Shown: one piece after another, positions 1-5,939 of the stretch
Numbering within the stretch: position 1 is the first letter of the stretch
How the letters are laid out: the number at the start of each line of letters is the position of its first letter
Origin: Candidatus Latescibacterota bacterium
Lineage (GTDB): Bacteria > Latescibacterota > UBA2968
Length of the DNA stretch: 7,292 nt
Reading direction: 5' to 3'
Assembly (NCBI GenBank): GCA_018650745.1
Contig: JABIFK010000371.1
Location: 1 to 7,292, forward strand
The notes under the pieces: model-generated
Seen by the model: the letters and a program-made list of their open reading frames with translations, nothing else
Told to the model about the DNA's origin: nothing
The model's database searches: none
Made by a program: the position numbers and the translations under genes

Positions 1-1988
1 ATTATGCGATGGTGACAACGACGGGGCCGGCTACATTGACACCTGTGTTTGAGCGGCGGCGATATGTAAGACCCTTTATGCAGAGTGTTACAATGCAGGT
101 ATCCGATGATTCATTGCGTGAAGGAGATACGGTGACCGTGACGTTGGGGGCTGGTGATGGCGGAAGCCGTGTGCAAACATTTTGTGAAGATGAATTTGTT
201 TTTCAAGTGGCGGTTGATTGGTGCGGCACGGGATTGTTTGAAGAGGTGCCGTCGCCGAGTTTGTCTCTTGTGAGTGGTGCCCCACATCGGTTGGTGATGT
301 TGGGGCCTTCTGAAACCACGCGCAAGGAGATGACGTGGGTGGGCGTTAAATGTGAAGACATATGGGGCAATCCTTGTGCGGGATATGAAGGCGAAGTTTG
401 GTTGGATGGGCATGGTGTGGACGGTTTGCCAGATCGGTATCGTTTTGTGGCTGAAGATTGTGGCGTGAAAAGATTTGAGGGACTCAGACCGATGCGGGAA
501 GGTGTGTTTCGTATTTCGGCTATTGACAAAGAAAATGATATGAGTGCCGAGAGTAATGCATTGGTGTGTGTGGCTGCTCGGCGAGAGATGCAGCCGTTCT
601 GGGGCGATTTGCACGGGCAAAGTGCAGAGACGATAGGTACAAATACAGTTGCTTCTTATTTCAGGTTTGCAAAAGATGCAGCACTGTTGGATTTTGCGGG
701 ACATCAGGGCAATGATTTTCAAATTACAAAAGAGATTTGGACAGAGATAAAAAAGCAGATTAACGCCATTAACGAAGATGGCCGATTCACGGCGTTGGTG
801 GGGTATGAATGGTCGGGCAATACTCCAGTAGGTGGTGACCATAATGTGTATTATCCCGGAGATGATGGCGAAATTTTTCGGTCAAGCCATGTCTTGATTG
901 ATGATAAGTCGGATGTGGGTACAGATTGCAAGCATATTACAGATTTGTATGCGCGCTTGAAGGGACAAGATGCGATGCTGGTGCCTCATGTGGGCGGGCG
1001 TTATGCAAACTTAACGTGGCACGATGCGGATTTGGAATGTGTGATGGAAGTGTGTTCGGCTTGGGGGGAGTTTGAGTGGTTTCTATTTGATGCGCTTGAA
1101 AAGGGATATAAAATTGGTTTCACGGCAGGCAGCGACGATCACAAAGGACGGCCCGGTGCGTCACATCCGGGAAGCGGTGCGTTTGGCATTTATGGGGGCT
1201 ATGCGTGTTTGTATGCCAAGGAATTGACACGCGAAGGTATTTGGGAGGCCTTGAAAGCGCGGCGGTGTTATGGCACCAATGGACGACGTATTTTGGTGGA
1301 TTTTCATGTGAATGGTCAACCGATGGGGTCTGACATTGAGGTGGATGAACCTCCGGTGATGGGGTGTGTGGTGTGTGGCACTGCGCCAGTTGAAAAGGTG
1401 GATGTTTTTAAGGGCAAAGAGATCGTATTTACGTATCCTCAAGAAATCCCACGGGAAGAAAACCGAGTTCGCATTGCGTGGTCTGGGCAACGCATTTTGG
1501 CACGCAATCGGTTGGCGCGTTGGGATGGTGGCGTGACGATCAATGGGGGGCGAATTTTAGGTGCAGAAGGGTTTGCATTTGATTCGGCATCTGAAGGAAT
1601 ACAATCCTCAACGGAGACAGAGGTGACGTGGACGTCGGTGACAACGGGGGATGCGGATGGTGTTATTTTGACATTGGATGAGTCACCTACGGCTGTTTTG
1701 GATTTTGATACGCCTATTCTGTCGAAGTCTGTCTCATTGAAAGAGATAAAAGATGGGCCCGTGGTGATTGATGCGGGGGGCGTGGATATGCAGGTGGTGT
1801 TTGAAATGATGCCATCGGGCATTGGCACAGATGTGGCTTTTCAGTTTCAGGATGAAAATTTAGATGCAGGCTGTCATCCGTATTGGGTGCGTGTGACGCA
1901 AGTAGATGGGGGGAAAGCTTGGGTGAGCCCGGTTTATGTAAGTAAAAAGGCACCTACCCCCAGCCCCTTCCTGAAGGAAGGGGAGTAA
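1..1988 (+). CDS. DUF3604 (PHP-like metal-dependent) protein, 5' partial
   Basis: The frame is open from the left edge. The first ATG is at 9, but no stop or ribosome site precedes it, and the protein begins inside a beta-rich domain that in DUF3604 proteins normally follows further N-terminal sequence, so the true start is probably upstream. Numbering from the ATG at 9: residues 1-190 form the beta-rich N-terminal part (EDIWGNP at 116-122), and about 195-440 is the DUF3604 core. Likely PHP-type metal ligands are GDLHG (199-203), GHQGND (231-236), YEW (267-269), GGDH (275-278), VPH (325-327) and GSDDH (374-378). A beta-rich C-terminal part follows. The family resembles PHP phosphoesterases, but I know of no established substrate, so enzyme activity is inference. 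Residues after about 647 (APTPSPFLKEGE) are encoded by a dispersed repeat and are not part of the normal fold. Confidence 0.88.
   Translation, partial: YAMVTTTGPATLTPVFERRRYVRPFMQSVTMQVSDDSLREGDTVTVTLGAGDGGSRVQTFCEDEFVFQVAVDWCGTGLFEEVPSPSLSLVSGAPHRLVMLGPSETTRKEMTWVGVKCEDIWGNPCAGYEGEVWLDGHGVDGLPDRYRFVAEDCGVKRFEGLRPMREGVFRISAIDKENDMSAESNALVCVAARREMQPFWGDLHGQSAETIGTNTVASYFRFAKDAALLDFAGHQGNDFQITKEIWTEIKKQINAINEDGRFTALVGYEWSGNTPVGGDHNVYYPGDDGEIFRSSHVLIDDKSDVGTDCKHITDLYARLKGQDAMLVPHVGGRYANLTWHDADLECVMEVCSAWGEFEWFLFDALEKGYKIGFTAGSDDHKGRPGASHPGSGAFGIYGGYACLYAKELTREGIWEALKARRCYGTNGRRILVDFHVNGQPMGSDIEVDEPPVMGCVVCGTAPVEKVDVFKGKEIVFTYPQEIPREENRVRIAWSGQRILARNRLARWDGGVTINGGRILGAEGFAFDSASEGIQSSTETEVTWTSVTTGDADGVILTLDESPTAVLDFDTPILSKSVSLKEIKDGPVVIDAGGVDMQVVFEMMPSGIGTDVAFQFQDENLDAGCHPYWVRVTQVDGGKAWVSPVYVSKKAPTPSPFLKEGE
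1953..1988. repeat. Palindromic dispersed-repeat element overlapping the DUF3604 stop
   Basis: The core at 1964-1983 is a near-perfect inverted repeat, CCCCTTCCT-GA-AGGAAGGGG, preceded by CACCTACCCCCAG. Elements of this kind, translated as PTPSPFLKEGE-like tails or, on the other strand, TPLPSGRG-like tails, recur at gene ends in many bacterial genomes; that is from general knowledge and was not searched. Here it supplies the last 12 codons and the stop of the upstream gene. No U-run follows the palindrome, so it is not an intrinsic terminator. Confidence 0.6.
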
Positions 1989-1995
1989 GATCAAA

Positions 1996-2072
1996 GGCAA
2001 GAGGCAAGAGGCAAGAGGCAAGGGACAAGGGACAAGAGGCAAGAGGCAAGAGGCAAGAGGCAAGAGACAAAA
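1996..2072. repeat. Heptanucleotide tandem repeat, about 11 units
   Basis: Eleven consecutive 7-bp units run without a break. In order they are GGCAAGA three times, GGCAAGG, GACAAGG, GACAAGA, GGCAAGA four times, and a degenerate GACAAAA. Substitutions occur only at unit positions 2, 6 and 7. Because 7 is not a multiple of 3, the array stays open in several frames and on the minus strand encodes Leu/Ala/Ser/Cys/Pro-rich peptides of the LASCLLP type, which are not real proteins. The array begins 7 bp after the palindromic element, and the two probably form one compound repeat. Confidence 0.9.
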
Positions 2073-2175
2073 GTAAAAACAAGTGGATGTTTGGCTCAAT
2101 GGGAAGCTCTTGTTTCTGATGAATCCGCTCTCTGTTGTTGTGCAATGGATATTCGTTCAAATGGGGATGATATAT

Positions 2176-2841
2176 ATGTCTGAGTTTAAGATCAATCGTA
2201 CAAAAGAAAAATGGGGATTGTGGCCGGTGTGGAAGGTGGCACTGCAAGTGGGCGAGGATGACAATGCGAGTCGGTTGTGGATTGTTGAAAAGACGATGCG
2301 TATTGGGTCTGCGAGAGTACGTTTTGGGGGCATTGCTGGTGTGGGGACGAAGAAAGAACACCGTATGAAGGGATATGCCAGTGTGGTGTTGGACGCGTCT
2401 ACTGAACTCATGCAAGAACGTGGGTATGATATGGGGATGCTTTTTGGCATTCGGAACTTTTACCATCGCTTTGGTTATGGCGTAGCGTTTCCCATTCCAC
2501 GCTTGTTTGTGCAGACGGAGAATTTGCTGCGTGCTAAGTGTGTATTAAAAGCTCGTGCGATGAAAAAAACGGATGGTGCTGCCATTCCAAATATTCTTGC
2601 CAATTTGTGTGTAGATGTTACCAAGAATATCAACTTTGACATTGCTTGCAAGCCCCATATTAACTTCCGTTGCTGTGAGAGGTGTATCGGGCAAGATGAA
2701 GGGAACGAGCAAATTATTCGCTGTGCCTCCTCCTGCAACAATGGTCACGGTGCCATCTGTGCTGAGTTTGTTAATGGTAATCTTGCGTGTATCTACGAAA
2801 TAAATATTTCCGTCTTTATCAACATCAATCTGATCTGTTGA
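2176..2841 (+). pseudogene. GNAT-family N-acetyltransferase, 3'-truncated remnant
   Basis: The start is set at the ATG at 2176 (MSEFKINRTK), with GGGGA about 8 bases upstream; an in-frame GTG at 2083 has no good ribosome site. Residues 1 to about 140 read as a GNAT N-acetyltransferase. RFGGIAGVGT is the central strand, and EHRMKGYAS matches the acetyl-CoA pyrophosphate-binding pattern R-x-x-G-x-A. It is followed by MLFGIRNFYHRFGYG, typical of Eis-like two-domain GNATs, and by RAMKKTDGAAI, which looks like the opening of a second domain. Near 2585-2612 the similarity stops, and the rest of the frame to the TGA at 2839 is the antisense of an NHL-protein gene. A 221-aa hybrid could still be translated but lacks the C-terminal half. 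Substrate unknown. Confidence 0.7.
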
Positions 2842-2967
2842 GGATTCTTCTGGTGCTGTATAGATTGTTGATACCGTGTAGGTTGGTACTGTTTGCGCAA
2901 ATGCAGCGGTTGTGCTCAATAAGATGAACAGGGCAATAAAATGTGTTAGCTTGTATCGGTTGAACAT
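2545..2967 (-). pseudogene. Exported NHL-repeat protein, 3'-truncated remnant
   Basis: The start is at 2967, preceded by a strong ribosome site (AGGAGG, complement of 2971-2976, four bases from the ATG). Residues 1-25 are a signal peptide ending TTAAFA before QT. Two NHL-like blade starts are visible: DVDKDGNIYFVDTRK (48-62) followed by GTVTIVAGGG, and VDILGNIYT (112-120). Such proteins usually carry many blades forming an extracytoplasmic beta-propeller. Here similarity ends at about residue 120-128, and the last dozen residues are antisense to the acetyltransferase remnant. At 140 aa it cannot form a propeller, so it is probably non-functional although its promoter, ribosome site and signal peptide look intact. 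Confidence 0.65.
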
Positions 2968-3013
2968 ATATCCTCCTACAAGGCTATGTTATAAGTTATT
3001 TTGGACTTTAAAC

Positions 3014-3042
3014 ATAATGAAACTTTAAAAAGGCTGTGTCAA
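3014..3042 (-). promoter_or_regulatory. Sigma-70-like promoter for the NHL remnant
   Basis: Read on the minus strand, TTGACA (3042-3037) is followed by a 17-base spacer and CATTAT (3019-3014), a full match to the -35 and 4 of 6 to the -10 consensus. It lies about 50 bp upstream of the NHL start and 4 bp beyond the preceding terminator. The same spacing and the same -10 hexamer occur upstream of the beta-propeller gene. Confidence 0.55.
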
Positions 3043-3046
3043 GGTC

Positions 3047-3087
3047 AAAAAAGCGTTCGGGACAAAACAAATCCCGAACGCTTTTTT
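3047..3087 (-). terminator. Intrinsic terminator after the beta-propeller gene
   Basis: A perfect 16-bp inverted repeat pairs 3047-3062 with 3072-3087 around a 9-base loop. The GC-rich core is GCGTTCGGGA, with six A on one side and six T on the other. It begins 25 bases past the stop of the minus-strand beta-propeller gene. The symmetric A/T flanks would let it act in both directions, so it could also stop plus-strand transcription from the left. Confidence 0.9.
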
Positions 3088-3112
3088 AAACAGTGAAGAT
3101 TTGAGACAGGTG

Positions 3113-4810
3113 TTATTCAGATTTTAGGTCGAAAACTTGGATCTCTTTTTTCTTTTTGGTATTGATGAGGAATCCACCAATTTCATCAATGATGTAGTCG
3201 GCTTTTTTGTCTTCGAGCTGAGCGTCGCGATCGGCTTCGCCGGTTTTGAGGCTCACACCGACAACGGTGGGTTTGCCGTCTTTATTGGTTAGGGTATAGT
3301 TATAACTGCCCGAAGCAGCAGCGGCGGTAAATCGGATGCCCAACTTAGGCATGAGGCTGGTATACCTTTGTGTGCGCCCTGTTCGGTTTGCTGTAGCTTG
3401 TGCATTTGCGGCAGCCATTGCGCTAACGGCTACGAGTGCAAATTTCATAAATCGGCTTTGACCAGGAGCCTTAAAAGTTTGTGACCATTTTTCTTCACCG
3501 GTCATTAGGTCAAATGCCTTGGTGGACTGAGTCATTGTCAGGCAAATCACCTCACCTTGTTTGACAACTCCTTTAGGGCTGTCGATTTTGTCAAGTTTGC
3601 CCAAATCCACTGCAAATTTGTAGTCTAAGGCGTTGGTGTCATAACACCGAAAGCTCTTGGATGTGCCAAAATAAACCAAGTTGTCTTCGATGTGGAACGG
3701 TGTGGTCATCTTAATTTTTTTGCTGTCCTTTTTGAAGTCATTAAGGAATTTTCCAGAGTTTTTGTCGATGACCAAAATACCACTGTTTTTACTTCCTTTC
3801 ATCTCTCCCTTTTTATTGGGAAAGGTGCCGCCAACTTGTGCGACAATTTTGTCACCCACGATTTCCATATAAGGAATGGCGTCTTTAAATTTTTCCGATT
3901 CCCACTTGGTAGCACCTGAACTGAGATCAATTGCAACAATTGTTTCTTTGGCTACGATATAGGCGGTATTATCATCAAAGGTTTCAGATTTGGTGCCTTT
4001 GTCCCCATCGCGTTTGAATTCTGATCCACCTAAGAATTTTCCATCTACAGCACTAAAAATGTGTGCTCCTGCACCCGTGAGTACGATTTTGTCACCAATG
4101 AGCAGGGGAGCACTGTGCTTGTAGGTGATTTTTGCTTTGCGTTCTTTGGGCACAAATGCGAGCCATTTGGCTTTGCCCGTTTTTTGTTCAACGGCAACAA
4201 TGGCACCATCATCAAAGTTTTTTGGCTTGTAGTTGACCATCTCTCTTTTGAGCAAAGGATTCCAAATGGTTTTACCAATGCCCACAGAAATAGCGGGTGA
4301 ATTCAGCAAAAACTGGTCGCGTTCTGCATCGGCCACAACATTGCTAATGGGTACGGGCCAGCCACTGGGTGCCACTACGGCAACTTCTTCGGCTTTGGGC
4401 GTTTTGCCCAAGAGTGCGGCAACTTGGTCTTTGAGTTGCGGGAGCGGGTCGCCTGTGTCCCATTCCCATACCAATTCACCGGTCACTACGTTGATGCACC
4501 GTACGGAGGGTTGCCAGTCTGTAAAACCTTCTTTGTGAACATAAACCATATTCAGTGACCCCGGTTGTGGCGTGACCATGTCGGGATCGTAGTTTTTCAT
4601 CATTTTTTCAAGATGCCATTTTTGTTCGCCCGACTCTGGGTCAAAAGCATAGATTTCATCTTTTGTGCCCACAACGATGATGCCCGTGTCATGAACAACT
4701 TTAAATCGAATGTCTGAGTCCAGCTTTTTTTCCCAGAGCATTTTTCCCGCTAAGGCTTGCCCCGAAAGCATCAAGCAGATGGCAAGTGTCCATAAAACTG
4801 ATTTGCGCAT
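3113..4810 (-). CDS. Exported PQQ-like beta-propeller repeat protein
   Basis: The 565-aa protein starts at the ATG at 4810, chosen because GGAGGG lies five bases upstream and the N-terminus is then a typical signal peptide (MRKSVLWTLA to GQALA, cleavage near residue 21). An upstream in-frame start at 4903 would bury that signal. Repeated PQQ-type blade motifs of the form D-x-x-(T/S)-G-x-x-x-W follow: DPESGEQKW (57-65), VVTGELVW (108-115), QKTGKAKW (209-216), DLSSGATKW (295-303), DKNSGK (349-354) and DLMTGEEKW (434-442). A final GVSLKTGEADR (518-528) probably closes the propeller. Such proteins act outside the cytoplasm as scaffolds (BamB-like) or quinoprotein relatives; no PQQ-dehydrogenase catalytic residues were recognised, so a binding or scaffold role is inferred. 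Residues 453-500 form an odd alanine-rich insert. It has its own promoter-like sequence and terminator. Confidence 0.85.
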   Translation of the reverse strand: MRKSVLWTLAICLMLSGQALAGKMLWEKKLDSDIRFKVVHDTGIIVVGTKDEIYAFDPESGEQKWHLEKMMKNYDPDMVTPQPGSLNMVYVHKEGFTDWQPSVRCINVVTGELVWEWDTGDPLPQLKDQVAALLGKTPKAEEVAVVAPSGWPVPISNVVADAERDQFLLNSPAISVGIGKTIWNPLLKREMVNYKPKNFDDGAIVAVEQKTGKAKWLAFVPKERKAKITYKHSAPLLIGDKIVLTGAGAHIFSAVDGKFLGGSEFKRDGDKGTKSETFDDNTAYIVAKETIVAIDLSSGATKWESEKFKDAIPYMEIVGDKIVAQVGGTFPNKKGEMKGSKNSGILVIDKNSGKFLNDFKKDSKKIKMTTPFHIEDNLVYFGTSKSFRCYDTNALDYKFAVDLGKLDKIDSPKGVVKQGEVICLTMTQSTKAFDLMTGEEKWSQTFKAPGQSRFMKFALVAVSAMAAANAQATANRTGRTQRYTSLMPKLGIRFTAAAASGSYNYTLTNKDGKPTVVGVSLKTGEADRDAQLEDKKADYIIDEIGGFLINTKKKKEIQVFDLKSE

Positions 4811-4815
4811 ACTGT

Positions 4816-4821
4816 CCCTCC
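4816..4821 (-). promoter_or_regulatory. Ribosome binding site deciding the beta-propeller start
   Basis: GGAGGG on the minus strand lies five bases before the ATG at 4810. It selects this start over the in-frame codon at 4903. Confidence 0.8.
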
Positions 4822-4831
4822 AAATGGTGTT

Positions 4832-4883
4832 GTGTGGCGAGTTTCTATAAAATGCTTCTCTATTGATTCTCGCCGTGTGGCGA
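4832..4883 (-). promoter_or_regulatory. Leader with two mutually exclusive hairpins
   Basis: The 9-mer TCGCCACAC (minus strand) occurs twice, at 4883-4875 and 4840-4832. GGCGA between them can pair with the upstream copy as a tight hairpin (4870-4874 with 4879-4883, 4-base loop). Extended to GGCGAG, it can pair with the downstream copy instead (4869-4874 with 4836-4841, 27-base loop). The two pairings exclude each other. The segment lies in the predicted roughly 120-base leader of the beta-propeller mRNA, about 22 bases before its start codon. No known riboswitch class was recognised, so a regulatory function is inference. Confidence 0.35.
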
Positions 4884-4938
4884 TTGGTTAAGAGATTACG
4901 CAAATCCCCCCCCGAGGGCCGCGTTTAATTTGGCTTAT

Positions 4939-4967
4939 ATAATGAAGCCTGAAAATGGGAGCGTCAA
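4939..4967 (-). promoter_or_regulatory. Sigma-70-like promoter for the beta-propeller gene
   Basis: On the minus strand, TTGACG (4967-4962), a 17-base spacer and CATTAT (4944-4939) form a plausible sigma-70 promoter, 5 of 6 and 4 of 6 to consensus. The transcript would start near 4932. Its -35 box is one base from the end of the terminator of the lipoprotein gene. Confidence 0.5.
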
Positions 4968-4968
4968 G

Positions 4969-5006
4969 ATAAAAGTGCCCCAAAAATAAATTTGGGGCAC
5001 TTTTAT
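4969..5006 (-). terminator. Intrinsic terminator after the lipoprotein gene
   Basis: A perfect 16-bp inverted repeat pairs 4969-4984 with 4991-5006 around a 6-base loop. The core is AAAGTGCCCC and the flanks are A- and T-rich. It starts eight bases after the stop codon of the minus-strand lipoprotein gene and could work in both directions. Confidence 0.88.
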
Positions 5007-5014
5007 TGGCTATT

Positions 5015-5626
5015 TTAGAAGGATATTCTGTTACCGTCAACTGTGACGCTGCCCTTTACGGTAGGAATGCCGTTGCTGAGGCTGACATCAATGTCCATAC
5101 TCAATGTACCTTTGTATTTGCCTGCAAAGGCCAAGTCACCTTTTTGTTTGAAGCTGAAAGAAAGGGACCCAAGAGAAGCTGTGGGATTGTTGGGATCAAT
5201 GGTGCCAATGCTGGAGACAATTTCCATATTCACGGGGCCACCAATAAAGAGTTGGCCGTCATCGGAGAAATCATTGAACTCTACATCTGCTTTAAGGGTT
5301 TGCCCGCTGCTGCTCACGTCAAAGTCACCGCTTTTGATGGTTACTGAACCCGATGCCAATCCATTGATGGTTTGGTTGCTGACCGATTTTGTTGCAACGG
5401 CTTGTTTGGCTGCCGCAGCGGCCAAGATACGACCCATTGCACCATTTAGGGCTGCCGAAGCTTCAACCATTGCTTGTTGTGCATTGGATGATGTGATGGG
5501 CGTATTTGCACCGGGCTGATCTGAAACCGTTGCCGAACCCGAACCCGTGCTGTTGCTGTCACCGCAACCGATCAACAAGCCCACAATGGCCAATGCAGAT
5601 ACCCAATTGTTCAGTTTGAAACGCAT
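5015..5626 (-). CDS. Hypothetical exported lipoprotein, 203 aa
   Basis: The start at 5626 has AGGAGGT closely upstream. Residues 1-20 form a lipoprotein signal peptide, with the lipobox LIGC placing the lipidated cysteine at 21. Glycine rather than aspartate at +2 is compatible with outer-membrane sorting by the E. coli rule. Residues 22-47 are a Ser/Gly/Thr-rich linker and 48-79 an alanine-rich, probably helical stretch. From about 88 to 203 the protein is beta-rich, with FNDFSDDGQLFIGGPVN near 117-133 and alternating hydrophobic strands to the C-terminus. The fold suggests a small surface or periplasm-facing beta-sandwich, but I do not recognise a named family. It is transcribed separately from the beta-propeller gene, with a terminator just past its stop. 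Confidence 0.8.
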   Translation of the reverse strand: MRFKLNNWVSALAIVGLLIGCGDSNSTGSGSATVSDQPGANTPITSSNAQQAMVEASAALNGAMGRILAAAAAKQAVATKSVSNQTINGLASGSVTIKSGDFDVSSSGQTLKADVEFNDFSDDGQLFIGGPVNMEIVSSIGTIDPNNPTASLGSLSFSFKQKGDLAFAGKYKGTLSMDIDVSLSNGIPTVKGSVTVDGNRISF

Positions 5627-5673
5627 GTACTACCTCCTAAATAATGTGTGTTTTGTGACGTCTTAATGGTGAT

Positions 5674-5725
5674 GCGGTCTGAGGCAGGGGACTCCCCCGC
5701 ACCGCCTGTCCATATAGAGATATGG
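5674..5725 (-). promoter_or_regulatory. Structured 5' leader of the lipoprotein gene
   Basis: On the minus strand a compound stem can form: an outer GCGGT/ACCGC (5701-5705 with 5674-5678) encloses an inner 7-bp stem (5694-5700 with 5684-5690) with a 3-base loop, plus a short unpaired stretch at 5679-5683. One inner pair is G-U in minus-strand RNA but A-C on the other strand, so the fold favours minus transcription. A second 6-bp hairpin, CCATAT/ATATGG, lies at 5710-5725. The structure ends 47 bases before the start codon. No U-tract and no known riboswitch consensus was recognised. A weak -35-like TTGGCA lies further upstream, without a convincing -10. Confidence 0.4.
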
Positions 5726-5910
5726 GCGTGTAGAAATAAATCATTGCAAAAAAGCTGCCAAAAACGAGGAGTTGTACAAGTTATTGATTTATATTGCTTT
5801 TGGTGTATTGGTCGGCCGATGGATTAGGAAGGGGTCACTGTGGTGGTGGCGTATTTCAGCACTGAGTGTGTGAAATCTTACACTTGGCATTTTGTGTTGT
5901 TTTGCACAGA

Positions 5911-5939
5911 TTGACAATTGTCAGCATAGACGCTATATT
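5911..5939 (+). promoter_or_regulatory. Near-consensus sigma-70 promoter for the dehydrogenase operon
   Basis: TTGACA (5911-5916), a 17-base spacer and TATATT (5934-5939) match the sigma-70 consensus at 11 of 12 positions. The transcript would begin near 5946, giving a leader of roughly 97 bases before the GTG at 6043. It is the strongest promoter-like sequence seen in the window. Confidence 0.7.
5912..5923. promoter_or_regulatory. Perfect 12-bp palindrome on the -35 box, candidate operator
   Basis: TGACAATTGTCA is its own reverse complement and covers five of the six bases of the -35 hexamer. A dimeric repressor bound there would exclude RNA polymerase. An imperfect 16-bp palindrome (GTGTGAAATCTTACAC, 5868-5883) about 30 bp upstream could be a second site. 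No regulator gene is seen in the window, and the binding protein is unknown. Confidence 0.45.

Noticed and set aside
111..842. A 243-aa open frame on the minus strand
   Set aside because: It is antisense to the DUF3604 gene, has no plausible ribosome site or domain, and its His/Thr/Arg-rich composition is what the opposite strand of G/T-rich coding sequence gives.
1964..1983. The strong palindrome as a terminator for the DUF3604 gene
   Set aside because: No U-run follows it on the plus strand, and it matches a dispersed repeat type; the stop codon is inside the element.
1996..2072. The tandem array as a CRISPR
   Set aside because: Units are only 7 bp and contiguous, with no spacers.
2083..2175. 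Upstream GTG start for the acetyltransferase remnant
   Set aside because: The 31 extra residues are hydrophobic and unlike the family, there is no good ribosome site, and the ATG at 2176 gives a family-like N-terminus.
1860..2466. Minus-strand frames with Leu/Ala/Ser/Cys/Pro repeats
   Set aside because: These are translations of the 7-bp array and palindromic element plus antisense of neighbouring genes, not proteins.
4811..4903. A longer beta-propeller protein starting at 4903
   Set aside because: It would bury a clear signal peptide behind 31 charged residues, and the start at 4810 has a strong ribosome site.
5006..5519. Plus-strand frames of 113 and 158 aa
   Set aside because: Both are antisense to the lipoprotein gene, which has a lipobox, ribosome site and terminator supporting the minus strand.
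5868..5883. A CRP-type site (TGTGA half-site) upstream of the dehydrogenase promoter
   Set aside because: The second half does not match TCACA at the required spacing; only an imperfect palindrome remains, so no regulator is named.
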